A DNA stretch of 64,000 bases from Natrinema salaciae (GCF_900110865.1 NZ_FOFD01000004.1:301785-365784), one strand, 5' to 3'; shown: positions 1 to 8,772, counted from the stretch's first letter. Notes: generated from the letters alone by a model not told the origin. Made by a program: numbers and translations.

Positions 1-1038
1 CAGATCATCGGGCAGGTTCGGACCGCCTACGAAGACGCTCGCGACGCTGACGGCATCGGATCGATGCTCGAGGCCGCCATCACGAAGGCGATCCACGTCG
101 GCGAGCGCGCCCGCACCGAGACCGCGATCAACGAAGGCGTGGTCTCGTTGGGTTCGGCCGCGACGCGACGAGCCGCCAACGAGGTCGACCTCGAGGGTGC
201 GACAGCGCTGGTCGTCGGTGCCGGCGAGATGGGACAGCTCGCCGCGCGCAGTCTCGCGGCCGCCGGCATCGACGAACTCGTCGTCGTCAACCGAACCGTT
301 TCCCACGCCGACCACCTCGTCGCCGATATCGGGACCGAGACCGAGATCGAGGCCACGGCCGCGCCGCTCGAGGCGCTGGACACGGTCGGGAGCCGTGCGG
401 ACGTGGTCGTCACGGCGACCGGCAGCGAGACGCCGGTCGTCGAACCTCGACATCTCGGCGGCACGGCCGGTGCCGACGCGGATGGAATCGAGCAGGTGGT
501 CGTCGACCTCGGCCAGCCGCGGGACGTCGCTCCCGCGGCAGCTGGACTGCCGTCGGTCCGGGTCTTCGATCTGGACGATCTGGAGTCGGTCACCGAGGAG
601 ACCCGCGAGCAGCGTTCCGAGGCGGCCCGCGAGGTCGAAGCGATGATCGACCACGAGTTCGACCTGCTCTGCGAGCAGTACAAGCGGGCGCGCGCCGACG
701 AGGCCATCGCGGCGATGTACGAGTCCGCCGAGCGAATCAAGGAGCGCGAGGTCGAAACCGCGCTCTCGCAGCTCGAGGGCGAGGAGGGCGAGGCGCACCG
801 CGAGGTCGTCGAGGCGATGGCGGACTCGCTGGTCAACCAGTTGCTCGCGCCGCCGACCAAGAGCCTCCGGGAGGCGGCCGCGGAGGACGACTGGAGCACG
901 ATCCACACCGCCCTCCAGCTGTTCAATCCGGAGTTCGAGGCGGACGACCGGCCGATCGTCCCGCCGTCGATCGCCACCGCGACGACCGGCGAGGCGACGA
1001 ACGGCGACCCGCCGATCGGGACGGCCGAGGACGACTGA
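1..1038 (+). CDS. hemA: Glutamyl-tRNA reductase, 3' part
   Basis: Reduces the glutamate on charged tRNA-Glu to glutamate-1-semialdehyde, using NADPH, in the cytoplasm. This is the first step of C5 tetrapyrrole synthesis. The reading frame is open from the first base of the window, so the N-terminal catalytic domain is missing. What remains begins in the conserved 'GQVRTAYEDA' segment, continues through a Rossmann NADPH-binding domain ('VVGAGEMGQLAARSL') and ends in the helical dimerisation domain followed by a low-complexity tail. In haloarchaea the siroheme/precorrin dehydrogenase gene often lies just upstream, which would be outside this window. Family assignment is secure; the true start cannot be seen. 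Confidence 0.95.
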   Translation, partial: QIIGQVRTAYEDARDADGIGSMLEAAITKAIHVGERARTETAINEGVVSLGSAATRRAANEVDLEGATALVVGAGEMGQLAARSLAAAGIDELVVVNRTVSHADHLVADIGTETEIEATAAPLEALDTVGSRADVVVTATGSETPVVEPRHLGGTAGADADGIEQVVVDLGQPRDVAPAAAGLPSVRVFDLDDLESVTEETREQRSEAAREVEAMIDHEFDLLCEQYKRARADEAIAAMYESAERIKEREVETALSQLEGEEGEAHREVVEAMADSLVNQLLAPPTKSLREAAAEDDWSTIHTALQLFNPEFEADDRPIVPPSIATATTGEATNGDPPIGTAEDD

Positions 1039-1211
1039 CGGGCGCTACCGACGGAACGGGCGCAGCGGTCCGGCGCACGGCACCGATTTTTTCCGACGCC
1101 GTGGCTCGCGGACGGGAGTCACGGGTCAGTCTCGAGCGTGAGCGCCGGTGGTCGATCGTCGGAACGGCTTCGCAGAAACCCCTTCCCGCAGTCGGTCGCG
1201 TCGAAGACGCG

Positions 1212-1544
1212 TTATCGATTCGGCGCGCCGTACTCGACGTGGACCGTCGGAACGCTCGCGGAATCGGGCGCTTCGTTCCCGTTCCAGTCGACGAGGCGGA
1301 CGTTCGCCATCTGCCCGGAGAAACGGAAGCGCTGGACGCCCACGTCGATCGCACCTTCGGCGACGCCGCCGGCGACGACCGTTCCCTCGGCGACGGGATC
1401 GTCCGCGAGCATCTCGAGGTCGCCGTCGACGGCAATCTCGTAGTTCGACGGAACCCCGCGTCCCACGATGGTCACGAGGTTCGGGAGTGTACTGTCGGTC
1501 GCAGCCGCGTCAGTTCGATTCTGTACCGGAGTATCGCGTGCCAT
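1212..1544 (-). CDS. Conserved haloarchaeal small protein, function unknown
   Basis: A 110-residue acidic protein, predicted soluble, with no signal peptide or membrane segment. The body looks mostly beta-stranded, with regular alternation such as 'YEIAVDGDLEML' and 'VQRFRFSGQMANVRLVDWNG', which suggests a small beta-sandwich. I chose the ATG at 1544 because the longer frame to 1571 adds a Cys/Arg-containing stretch of poor composition. A TATA-like 'CTTATG' lies about 30 nt upstream on the same strand, fitting a short leader. I do not recognise a named family. It is monocistronic between hemA and a small zinc-finger gene. Confidence 0.7.
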   Translation of the reverse strand: MARDTPVQNRTDAAATDSTLPNLVTIVGRGVPSNYEIAVDGDLEMLADDPVAEGTVVAGGVAEGAIDVGVQRFRFSGQMANVRLVDWNGNEAPDSASVPTVHVEYGAPNR

Positions 1545-1881
1545 GCTCCGATAACCCGAGCATCCCGGCATAAGCTTTCCTGTCGAAAAAATGGTAAGAG
1601 CGCGTGAATACGGCGATTCCGCTACCAGTCATCGTTCTCGAACGGTTCGAACACGGTTGGGACAGCGTGGTCTGCGGTGCCGGTGCTCGAACGCTCGCAG
1701 GCGGACGGCCGTCCCCACAGCGCGACCGTCAGCGAAACGCTGACGGCACTCGGCGGCGAGGACTCGATTCCGTTTCTCGTCGCCACCGACCGCGAGGAAC
1801 CGACGGGTAGCGACGGCCGGCTCCGCGAGCGGCGACGGATCGGCCGAGAAGTGACGGGACTGCGAACGCGCGACGCGGCCC
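1545..1881. other. Intergenic region, no clear gene
   Basis: A 337-bp gap. It holds the promoter of the leftward gene at its left end. An open plus-strand frame from about 1677 has a partly coding-like composition ('SETLTALGGEDSIPFLVATD') but decays into Arg-rich sequence and overlaps the next gene antisense. It may be a gene remnant. I would not annotate it as a gene. Confidence 0.4.
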
Positions 1882-2079
1882 TCAGTCCCTCGAGGGAACT
1901 AGATCGCGGACGAACACCTCGCCGTCGACGTCCGGCGTCATCGGACGAACGAGCGACTCGGTCGAGTCGATCGTGTGACCTGTTTCGACGTGGTGGTCGA
2001 TCGCCGCCTGCGAGCGGTTCCGTTGCGACGGTTCGTCGGCGGCGTTCTGGCTCCAGTCGCAGTCGAGACAGTACTTCAT
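1882..2079 (-). CDS. Small zinc-finger-like protein
   Basis: A 65-residue protein starting 'MKYCLDCDWSQNA'. A CxxC pair (C4, C7) is followed by a histidine cluster ('AIDHHVETGH'), so it could bind one zinc ion as a C2H2-type knuckle. Small proteins of this style are common in haloarchaea and often annotated only as zinc-finger or hypothetical proteins. A good Shine-Dalgarno, GGAGG, sits about 10 nt before the ATG, which fixes the start. It is downstream of and parallel to the HAD hydrolase gene (127 nt gap), so it may be co-transcribed with it. The zinc ligands are visible; the role is not known. Confidence 0.7.
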   Translation of the reverse strand: MKYCLDCDWSQNAADEPSQRNRSQAAIDHHVETGHTIDSTESLVRPMTPDVDGEVFVRDLVPSRD

Positions 2080-2206
2080 CGTGATGTCGCCTCCGAGCGG
2101 ACTCCTGAATTCCTTTCGGTCTCCGACTCGAGTGCGACCTGCCCGTCGCTCTCGACGCGCACGGTGCCCCGATCTATCAGCCGTTCGCAGTCGAGCGCGG
2201 GGACGT

Positions 2207-2842
2207 TCAGTACAGTTCGTCGAACGAGCGGACGCGATAGTCGCCGCGCACGCACAGCCCTCGTCGCTCGTGACCGACCCGTTCGACGTGGATCGCGTCC
2301 AGGCCGGCGTTCCAGGCTGCACCCACGTCACAGGCACCGTCACCGGCGAGCACGCCTCGGTGGCCGTTGTGGCCGACGCCGAGGTCGGACATGACGGACT
2401 GGACGGGGTCGGGGTCCGGCTTCCAGCCCGTCTTCTCGGTACAACAGAGTTGTGCGTCGAACCAGTCACCGATTCCGACGTGGTCCAGGACGGGCTCACA
2501 GAGGAACTCCTGACAGTGCGTGACCAGCCCGACCGGGACGTCGAGATCGCCGACGAACGCGGCGTCCTCGTGGAGGTAGGTCTGCTCGGCCCGCACCGAG
2601 GGGTCCTCCTCGTCGTGGAAGGCGTTCCAGAACTCGCCGGGATCGACACCCCACTCCTCGAGTTGTTGGTCTCGGGACCCGGTCAGACCGTTCCAGAGGA
2701 TGTCGGCCTCCCGATCAGTGAACTCGCGTCCGAGTCGGTCACCGACCCGGTCGAACACCTCGCGGGTGTACGACCACTCGACGTCGACGAGCGTCCCGTC
2801 GAGATCGAGCAGCCAGAAGTCGTAATCGCGCTCGAGGTCCAT
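2207..2842 (-). CDS. HAD-superfamily hydrolase
   Basis: Likely a cytoplasmic phosphatase or phosphoglycolate-phosphatase-like enzyme. HAD motif I 'DLDGTLVD' is close to the N-terminus, a helical cap follows, motif II is about 'VGLVTH', the motif III lysine is in 'KTGWKPDPDPV' and motif IV is about 'GDGACDVGAAWNAG'. I chose the ATG at 2842 (MDLERDYDFWL) because it puts motif I at its usual distance from the start; an in-frame start at 2887 would add 15 residues of unlikely sequence. Substrate cannot be told from sequence. The last motif is followed by a pattern typical of PGPase-like family members. Confidence 0.88.
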   Translation of the reverse strand: MDLERDYDFWLLDLDGTLVDVEWSYTREVFDRVGDRLGREFTDREADILWNGLTGSRDQQLEEWGVDPGEFWNAFHDEEDPSVRAEQTYLHEDAAFVGDLDVPVGLVTHCQEFLCEPVLDHVGIGDWFDAQLCCTEKTGWKPDPDPVQSVMSDLGVGHNGHRGVLAGDGACDVGAAWNAGLDAIHVERVGHERRGLCVRGDYRVRSFDELY

Positions 2843-2966
2843 CGGACGCAACGCTACGGTGTTCTCGAGTAAATGCCTATCGCCCACTGCCCCGAACGGA
2901 CGGCGGTTTTCGCGGGGCTCGACGCCGCCTCGGATTCATATAAATAAATCATGTCATCACATCCCC

Positions 2967-2977
2967 AATATATAACC
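2967..2977 (+). promoter_or_regulatory. TATA box for the gene at 3001
   Basis: The AT-rich stretch 'CAATATATAAC' is centred about 29 nt before the ATG at 3001 in an otherwise GC-rich sequence. This spacing is that of a TATA element feeding a leaderless or near-leaderless transcript, the usual form in haloarchaea. Confidence 0.6.
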
Positions 2978-3000
2978 GGTTACTACTCCCTCCTGATACC

Positions 3001-3408
3001 ATGGTCGGAACGGACTCCGGTGGCAGTGATCGGGGCGAACGGGCCGAGAGCGAACGGGTCGCGGCGTCGAGCGCATCCGGTGCCGGGGACCCAGATCTCG
3101 ACGAGTTCCTACGGGTCGTGAGCGACCGACGCCGGCGGTGCGCACTGTACAGTTTAGCGTCGGGCGATCCCCAAACGGTAGACGCCCTCGCAACCCACGT
3201 CGCCGCCCGATTGGAGCGGACGTCCCCGGACGCCGTGTCCGAATCGCAGCGCGACGCAGTCAGGGTCATGCTCGTCCACGCCGATATCCCGAGACTCGAG
3301 GAAACGGGCGTCGTATCGTACGATCGGCGGACCGAAACCCTCCGTCTCGACTATCCCCCGGCGCGGATCGAAACGCTACTCGAGACGTGTGACGGACTCG
3401 AGGAGTAG
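3001..3408 (+). CDS. DUF7344-like winged-helix regulator
   Basis: A 135-residue haloarchaeal winged-helix protein. After a low-complexity N-terminus (about residues 1-35) comes 'LDEFLRVVSDRRRRCALYSLA', the signature start of the DUF7344-type wHTH domain, then helices and the wing 'LEETGVVSYDRRTETLRL'. Proteins of this type are presumed DNA-binding regulators; none of the evidence here identifies a target. It lacks the C-terminal membrane segments seen in the relative at 61283. It is monocistronic with its own TATA box and converges on the leftward HTH pair that ends at 3497. Confidence 0.8.
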   Translation: MVGTDSGGSDRGERAESERVAASSASGAGDPDLDEFLRVVSDRRRRCALYSLASGDPQTVDALATHVAARLERTSPDAVSESQRDAVRVMLVHADIPRLEETGVVSYDRRTETLRLDYPPARIETLLETCDGLEE

Positions 3409-3496
3409 AACGATCGAATCGCTTCGAGACGCTCGTCACCGGTCCGGCGTTCGCGGACGAGCCTCGTGTCGAGGACGGTCGGATACCCGCCGCCCG

Positions 3497-4066
3497 TCAC
3501 TGTCCCTCTAACAGCGCCGTCTGATCGATCTGAGACGCGCGGACCGGTTCGTCGAGCGCTCGCGTTTCGACCGCGGTGAGCCACTCGTCGACCGTACAGG
3601 TCCGCTCGTCGCCCGTGTACGAGAGTTCCGTACACGGGACGACTCCGCGGAGGATGTCGGCGTCGGCGTCGTCCGCGTCCTCGTAGAGCGCCAGCGCCAC
3701 CAGCGGAACCCGCACTCGTTCGCGCGGTTCGCCGTCGACACCGAGCGGTGACGGCGGAACCGACCGTCGTCGGAACCCAGGCTCGAGCGAGTAGCCGTTC
3801 CGATCGGCCCACCGCTCGAACTCGGCGACGAGTTCGGTGCACGTCGGCCCCGATTCCTCCGCGACCGAGTGTTGCGCCGGCCACCGATTGATCCGCAGCT
3901 CGTCGACGTACTCGCGTTCCCGGATCGTTCGGAGCCGTTCGACGAGCGCGGAGAGCTGCTCGGAAACGGCGGCGGGCACGTTCGACCGAACGTAACAATC
4001 GACGCGGACGGCTCCCCGGGAATCGGGATCGACGATCAGTGGAGCTGCGGGTTCACGTACAGGCAT
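3497..4066 (-). CDS. Haloarchaeal HTH-domain regulator (HTH_63-like)
   Basis: A 189-residue protein starting 'MPVREPAAPLIV'. The N-terminal half has the pattern 'VDCYVRSNVPAAVSEQLSALVERLRTI' then 'LRINRWP', which I recognise from a haloarchaeal family annotated as HTH domain proteins (PF20575 by recollection). The C-terminal half has 'VPLVALALYED' and 'CTVDEWLTAVE', typical of the same family. Its start overlaps the end of the upstream wHTH gene by 14 nt, so the two are probably translated together and may act together. No target is visible. Confidence 0.75.
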   Translation of the reverse strand: MPVREPAAPLIVDPDSRGAVRVDCYVRSNVPAAVSEQLSALVERLRTIREREYVDELRINRWPAQHSVAEESGPTCTELVAEFERWADRNGYSLEPGFRRRSVPPSPLGVDGEPRERVRVPLVALALYEDADDADADILRGVVPCTELSYTGDERTCTVDEWLTAVETRALDEPVRASQIDQTALLEGQ

Positions 4067-4268
4067 ACCCACCCTCCGTGCGCTCGACGAGGTCCGCCGT
4101 CGCGAGCGACTCGAGAACGGCGAGGAGTGTGAGTTTCGACAGGCCGAGCGCCCGCTGCAGGTCGGCCGCCGTCGCTTCGTCACCGACGCTGAGAGTCAGG
4201 TACACGAGTTTCGCCTGTGGAGAGTCGAGTTCGTCCGGGACCGCTAGCCGCTGTTTGCTCGTGGACAT
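4053..4268 (-). CDS. Small winged-helix DNA-binding protein
   Basis: A 71-residue protein (72 if the preceding ATG at 4271 is used) that is almost entirely one winged-helix domain: 'SPQAKLVYLTLSVGDEATAADLQRALGLSKLTLLAVLESLATADLVERTEGGYAC' read in parts shows helix 1, recognition helix and wing. It resembles MarR/TrmB-type haloarchaeal regulators. It overlaps the downstream HTH gene by 14 nt, so the pair forms a bicistronic regulator unit. The longer frame to 4322 adds implausible sequence. Target and ligand unknown. Confidence 0.75.
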   Translation of the reverse strand: MSTSKQRLAVPDELDSPQAKLVYLTLSVGDEATAADLQRALGLSKLTLLAVLESLATADLVERTEGGYACT

Positions 4269-4271
4269 CAT

Positions 4272-4649
4272 AGAAGGCGGCCACAAGCGAGTACAAAAAA
4301 GTGGAGAGAGGAATGGTACCAATCACCATTAATATCTATGGTACGTGGTTTATTCACATGCTATATTACCCGAGAATACCGCGCGACGGAACGAGTGTTC
4401 ACGAGCAGCCGCAGCCGACGGCCAGCCGTGTGCGGCAGATCCGGGCGTCCGGAACTCCACAGTCGAACGAACGGCGTCCTCGGAGAAAATTGTGAAACCA
4501 ACGTACGTTGGCAGAGAGACTGTCGGGAACTCTATCCGGTCGGAGCCGTCCGACGCCGCACCCGATGGAGACCGATCACCGACCGCGAGTACGGCCGCGC
4601 CTCGAGACGAACGGAGAAGCGGTTCCGAACGGCAGCCGCGAGCACGACG
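4272..4649. other. Intergenic region with AT-rich promoter zone
   Basis: A 378-bp gap between two leftward genes. Its left third (about 4290-4380) is unusually AT-rich, with 'ATTAATATCTATGG' and 'GCTATATTACC', and contains the motif GGTACC and the related TGGTAC on either side of the AT-rich core. It probably holds the promoter of the wHTH pair. The rest has no convincing gene; open frames there are Arg/Ser-rich shadows. Confidence 0.45.
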
Positions 4650-5051
4650 TTAGTCGCTCTCGTCCGTCTCGGTCACTCGAACGCTCGAGCCCAGATACTT
4701 CGAGAGCGCTTCGGAGACGGTGTCAGCCTTGAAGGGATCGAGGTCGGCGGCGATCGCCGATTTCAGCGCGTCGAAGTACGCTTCGTCCGTCTGGAGTTCG
4801 CGGAAGTCGACGGCCTCGACGGTCCGCTCGGGAACACCGAGCCACTCCGCGGCGAGCCGACGGGCGTACGCCTCGTCGGACACCTCGCCCCGCCAGAGGG
4901 TGTCCCGAAAGAACAGCCACCCCTCGGTACCCGGTTCGGGAGCCTCGCGAAAGAGCGTGACCGTCGTCTCGGCGCTGCTCGGCTCGAGGGAAACGTCCTC
5001 CCGGCCGGGCTCGAGGCGAACGCGAACGCGGAAGACGTAACTGGCGTCCAT
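4650..5051 (-). CDS. LWR-salt protein
   Basis: A 133-residue haloarchaeal protein with the family-naming motif in 'FRDTLWRGEVSDEAYARRLA'. The N-terminus 'MDASYVFRVRVRLEP' begins a predicted beta-rich fold, and the C-terminus is acidic and helical. The family is restricted to halophilic archaea and has no known function. The gene lies 46 nt after the pterin dehydratase gene on the same strand and may share its transcript. Confidence 0.85.
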   Translation of the reverse strand: MDASYVFRVRVRLEPGREDVSLEPSSAETTVTLFREAPEPGTEGWLFFRDTLWRGEVSDEAYARRLAAEWLGVPERTVEAVDFRELQTDEAYFDALKSAIAADLDPFKADTVSEALSKYLGSSVRVTETDESD

Positions 5052-5097
5052 CGTGGGTCGGCTCTCGTCTCGGTGGGAGTGGACGTCGAGTCCGGTC

Positions 5098-5379
5098 TCA
5101 CGCGTCGCGCTCGGACTCGATCAGTTCCGCCATCTCGATGTCGTTTTCGGTGATGCCGCCCTCCTCGTGGGAGGTCAGCCGGATCTCGACGCCGGCGTAC
5201 CGGATGATGATCTCGGGGTGGTGGAACTGCGCTTCGGCGATTTCGCCGACCATCTGGGCGAAGTTGACGCCGCGAAGGTAGTCGTCGAACTCGTAGACGC
5301 GAACGATCTCGTCGCCCTCGCGTTCCCAGTCGGCGGGGAGTCGATCCTCGATTTCCTCGTCGGAAAGCAGGTCAGCCAT
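5098..5379 (-). CDS. 4a-hydroxytetrahydrobiopterin dehydratase (PCD/DCoH)
   Basis: Dehydrates 4a-carbinolamine pterins, recycling the cofactor of aromatic amino acid hydroxylases, or acts in a related pterin step. At 93 residues it is the usual length of the family. It shows 'LLSDEEIEDRLPADWE' at the start, the core 'FDDYLRGVNFAQMVGEIAEAQFHHPEI' region with the paired histidines of the active site, and a C-terminal 'LTSHEEGGITENDIEMAE' helix. The ATG at 5379 fits the family start; the frame to 5400 adds seven unneeded residues. Confidence 0.93.
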   Translation of the reverse strand: MADLLSDEEIEDRLPADWEREGDEIVRVYEFDDYLRGVNFAQMVGEIAEAQFHHPEIIIRYAGVEIRLTSHEEGGITENDIEMAELIESERDA

Positions 5380-5466
5380 GTGGGGCCGAACGCAAGCCAC
5401 CTAAATAACGATTGTGCCAGTTGCACCCCTATCGCGGGCAATTGACCGGTGCGCGGCCGGTGGTCG

Positions 5467-6126
5467 CTAGTCGAACCGAGATCCCTCACCCGCGGGCTGG
5501 AGTTCGGCGTCGACCAGCGTCTCGTAGGCTCGGCGGAACCGTTCGGAGAGCGCCTGATGAGAGATCCCCAGCTCCGTGGCCAGCTCTTCCATCGAAATCC
5601 CCCGTGGGATCTCGAAGTAGCCGTACTCGAGCGCGGCCTCGAGTGCCTCCTGCTGTTCCGGGGTCAGCCGCGTCTCGTGACCCTCGACGTCGGTCACGTC
5701 GGTCACGCGCCGGAGATCGGCGTTGATACCGCGCTCGACCAGCCGATCGTACGCGTCACAGAGCGTGTCCCGGTCGCGATAGCGGACCGTCACCTGCCAC
5801 CAGCCGTCGCTCGCCCGCGCCTCGAGCAGCGAGCCCCCGTCGGCGAGCAGTTCGTCCCAGAGGCGATTCGTGCCCGACCCGTCGACGAACGTCACGTCGT
5901 ACAGCAGTCGCGATCCCGTTTCGACGAGGAGGTCGGCGTCCGCGACCGAGTGATCGGCCGCGAAGGCGGCGGCGACCGTCTGGGGATCGACGCCGGACAC
6001 CCACAGCGATGGGCGCGTCTTCGACACCGAAGACTCGAGTTCGAACGTCGCGTCCGGCGCGCGCTCGAGGGTGGTCGCCAGCGCGGTCTCGGTCGCCGGA
6101 AGCCGGAGGTCGGCTATCGTCGACAT
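5467..6126 (-). CDS. Bacterio-opsin activator-like HTH-10 regulator
   Basis: A 219-residue transcription regulator. The N-terminal two thirds form the bacterioopsin-activator GAF-like sensor region without obvious cofactor ligands. The C-terminal 'LTPEQQEALEAALEYGYFEIPRGISMEELATELGISHQALSERFRR' region (about residues 165-210) is the HTH-10 domain typical of haloarchaeal Bat-like proteins. Start ATG at 6126 is the first that gives sensible sequence ('MSTIADLRL'). The gene is divergent from the small gene at 6282. Signal and targets are unknown. Confidence 0.9.
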   Translation of the reverse strand: MSTIADLRLPATETALATTLERAPDATFELESSVSKTRPSLWVSGVDPQTVAAAFAADHSVADADLLVETGSRLLYDVTFVDGSGTNRLWDELLADGGSLLEARASDGWWQVTVRYRDRDTLCDAYDRLVERGINADLRRVTDVTDVEGHETRLTPEQQEALEAALEYGYFEIPRGISMEELATELGISHQALSERFRRAYETLVDAELQPAGEGSRFD

Positions 6127-6281
6127 CGGGCTTCGTACACCACCGTCCGGTAAAAATCGCTGTTGCGGCAACCCTGACTGTCGGCTCCGTTGATATCGGT
6201 CGACGGTCGCTCGGCCGGCGCTCCCGACGACCGGAACTGGCCGGCCACAACGTGAAGGCCGGCGGCCGCCGAGCGGAGCGT

Positions 6282-6689
6282 ATGCCCTCGCGCCTCGACC
6301 CCGAGACCGACTTCGAGGAACTGACCGCTCGCGTCCGCACGCAGTCACAGCAAGCGCCGGGCTCGGACACCGAACGCGTGACGATCCGCTCGCTCGAGGC
6401 GGTGCGCTCCGACTCGCTCGAGACCCTGCTCGAGGCCGCCGAGAGCGAACACCTCGAGCCGGGCGACCTCGTCTTCCTCCTCTCGCGGGCCAACGCCGAC
6501 CGCCTCTGCGAGCGGGAGGCCGACGTCGACGACGTCGACGAACTCGAGGACGTGCTCGGTCGGCGAGTCCGCGTCGAAGACGGGATGCCCGACGACACGG
6601 TGCTCCTCTTGCATCCCGACGCCGTCGAGGGGGAGGAACTGGTCGAACCCGAGGCGATCGCCTGCGGAATCGTCGGGACGGACGAGTAG
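6282..6689 (+). CDS. Conserved haloarchaeal protein, function unknown
   Basis: A 135-residue acidic, soluble protein: 'MPSRLDPETDFEELTARV' then helices and short strands such as 'GDLVFLLSRANADRLCE' and 'DDTVLLLHPDAVEGEEL'. There is no signal peptide or metal-binding motif. GC-rich third positions and absence of breaks indicate a real gene. It starts at the ATG at 6282, divergently from the HTH-10 gene. I do not recognise the family. Confidence 0.7.
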   Translation: MPSRLDPETDFEELTARVRTQSQQAPGSDTERVTIRSLEAVRSDSLETLLEAAESEHLEPGDLVFLLSRANADRLCEREADVDDVDELEDVLGRRVRVEDGMPDDTVLLLHPDAVEGEELVEPEAIACGIVGTDE

Positions 6690-6771
6690 GGGAACAGCCC
6701 GCTCCAGTACGACTGTGCCCGCGTCGGAGAGCGACCGCTGGGTCAGCGAGTTCGGGGTCTCACAGGTACTA

Positions 6772-7194
6772 TTAGCTAGAGAGTAGTTCACAAGGCGTCT
6801 CAGGATAGTCGTTACAGTTCCTGGTGCCCAAATAAACGGCACCCGCCTCGCAATAAACTGAGACCCACTGGCAGGCCCCCCCTTCCTCGTCCAGCGCGAG
6901 TTCGGTCCGCTCCTCTCGGCCGAGCACTTTCGCGGACACGGAATACGCGCCCGCTGCGTCAGTATCCCAGGTACAGTCGATAATCCGAGTTGAGACGGTG
7001 TCCGAGGGGGGATCGATCGAAACCGTCTCGTCGTAGACGATATCGCCGTCCCTCTCGACGCGAATGTCGACGTCTCTCGACGTCGCATCGAAGTTCTCGA
7101 GTCGCACCCCGCCGAGCCTGACCGTCGAGTCGAACACGCCACACCCGCTCAGCAATGCTGTCCCGGATATCGCCAATAGTTTTCTTCTGTCCAT
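6772..7194 (-). CDS. Predicted lipoprotein
   Basis: A 140-residue exported protein. The N-terminus 'MDRRKLLAISGTALLSGCGVFD' has a twin-arginine-like start (RRK), a short hydrophobic core and a lipobox LSGC, so the mature protein should be lipid-anchored at Cys18 on the outer face of the membrane, as is common in haloarchaea. The mature domain is a predicted beta-sandwich ('VRLGGVRLENFDATSRDVDIRVERDG' pattern across several strands) with four later cysteines (CTW, CQW, CEA, CND) that could form disulfides. Related secreted proteins are annotated only as hypothetical. Confidence 0.75.
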   Translation of the reverse strand: MDRRKLLAISGTALLSGCGVFDSTVRLGGVRLENFDATSRDVDIRVERDGDIVYDETVSIDPPSDTVSTRIIDCTWDTDAAGAYSVSAKVLGREERTELALDEEGGACQWVSVYCEAGAVYLGTRNCNDYPETPCELLSS

Positions 7195-7431
7195 ACTGGA
7201 TCACGTCACTTGTGGGAAATAATTACTTTGGTGCTACCCGTATTCTAGGGTTTGTGCTCTACCGACCGAGTGCCAGTTCGGACTCGATCGCGACGCCGAG
7301 CCACGGACCGCACGGGTCGGGTACACCCGCGAAGCCATTACCTGCCGAATCGACGGCAGAGACGCCCGCGGGAACGGGAACCCGTCCACTGCCGACCCGA
7401 GTACTATCCGCTGCTCGAGTGTGGCCACAGT

Positions 7432-8772
7432 ATGCGCTATCTCGAGATCACGGTCCCGGAGGGGAAACGGCGATCCGTTCTCGACATTCTGGAGGACGAG
7501 GGGGTCGACTACGTCGTCAGCGACGAAACGAGCGGCAGGGGGTACACGGCGGTCGTCCGGTTTCCGATCCCGACGCAGGCCGTCGAACCGCTCCTCGATC
7601 GGTTGAAGCGGGCCGGAATCGGCGACGAGGCCAGCGTGGTCGTGATCGACGCCGAGACGGTCGTCTCCGAACGGTTCGCGACGCTCCGGGATCAGTACAG
7701 TCGCGGCGGCCAGACCGGCGCGCGCACCTCGAGACAGGTGCTGCGCACGAAGGCCGACGAACTCACGCCGCCGTTTCCCATCTACGCCATCATGCTGCTG
7801 ATCAGCGCCGTCGTCGCCACGGCCGGGCTGTTGGCCGATTCGCCGGCAGTGGTGATCGGCGCGATGGTCATCGCGCCGCTGCTCGGGCCCGCGCTCGCCG
7901 CCAACGTCGGCATCGTGACCGGCGACGGCCGGCTCAAATCGACGGGCTTCACGTACCAGCTCGTCGGCGTGGCGATGGTCGTCGTCGCTTCGATCGGGCT
8001 CGCCACCCTCGCCCGCCTGGCCGGACTCGAGCCCGCGGGCGTCGACATCGTCGTCGCCACCGAACTCGAGGAGCGGGTCGCGCCGAACCTGTTCTCGCTC
8101 GCGGTCGCCCTCGGTGCCGGGATCGCCGGCATTCTGAGTCTCACGCGGGGGTTTTCGGAGGCCATCGTCGGCGTCATGATCGCCGCGGCGCTCATTCCGC
8201 CCTCCGCGGCGGTCGGGATCACGGTCGCCTGGGGGATGTCCGGCGCGGCGATCGGTGCCGCCGTCCTCGTGATCGTCAACCTCCTGTCGATCAACCTCGC
8301 GGCGCTGGCGACGCTGTGGGTCGCCGGCTATCGCCCGCAAGGGCTGTTCGAGGCGTCACCGACCCGGACGCCAACGTACACGTACGCGGCGATATTCGGC
8401 ATCGGGCTCCTGGTACTCGCCGCACCGCTCGCCAGCGTCACCCTGCTCGAGTTCCACACGACCGAACTCGAGTCGGCCGCCGAAGACGAGGTGAACGCAG
8501 TGCTCGCGGAGCCGCGGTACGACGAACTCGAGAGCGAAGACGTCGCCATCGAACTCGACGGGGACTACCCGGTCCAGTCGGTCGATCGGGTCGTCGTCAC
8601 GGTCACTGGGCTGGAATCCGGCCCGGAACCGGGGCTGGCCGACCGGCTCTACGAGGAGATCAGGCCCCACACCGACGAGCCGCTGGTCGTCGAGGTTCAG
8701 TACGTCGTCGCCGAACAGCGCGGTGACGACGCCGACCGACGAAACGGGAACGAGCCCTTGGACTGGCCGTGA
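7432..8772 (+). CDS. DUF389 (TIGR00341) membrane protein
   Basis: A 446-residue membrane protein. Residues about 1-85 form an ACT-like cytoplasmic domain ('MRYLEITVPEGKRRSVLDIL'). Then come about six membrane segments with the family signature 'ADSPAVVIGAMVIAPLLGPALAANVG' and 'AIVGVMIAAALIPPSAAVGI'. A C-terminal soluble domain follows, with alternating strands. DUF389 proteins are widespread in haloarchaea; a transport role is often assumed but not shown. I chose the ATG at 7432 over an upstream in-frame start because it begins the conserved domain. Confidence 0.9.
   Translation: MRYLEITVPEGKRRSVLDILEDEGVDYVVSDETSGRGYTAVVRFPIPTQAVEPLLDRLKRAGIGDEASVVVIDAETVVSERFATLRDQYSRGGQTGARTSRQVLRTKADELTPPFPIYAIMLLISAVVATAGLLADSPAVVIGAMVIAPLLGPALAANVGIVTGDGRLKSTGFTYQLVGVAMVVVASIGLATLARLAGLEPAGVDIVVATELEERVAPNLFSLAVALGAGIAGILSLTRGFSEAIVGVMIAAALIPPSAAVGITVAWGMSGAAIGAAVLVIVNLLSINLAALATLWVAGYRPQGLFEASPTRTPTYTYAAIFGIGLLVLAAPLASVTLLEFHTTELESAAEDEVNAVLAEPRYDELESEDVAIELDGDYPVQSVDRVVVTVTGLESGPEPGLADRLYEEIRPHTDEPLVVEVQYVVAEQRGDDADRRNGNEPLDWP

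Noticed and set aside
1677..2084. A 135-codon plus-strand frame
   Set aside because: Partly coding-like at first, but it overlaps a well-supported leftward gene with a good Shine-Dalgarno and becomes Arg-rich.
7155..8726. A 523-codon plus-strand frame over the DUF389 gene
   Set aside because: It becomes Arg-rich random sequence where the real frame has membrane helices.
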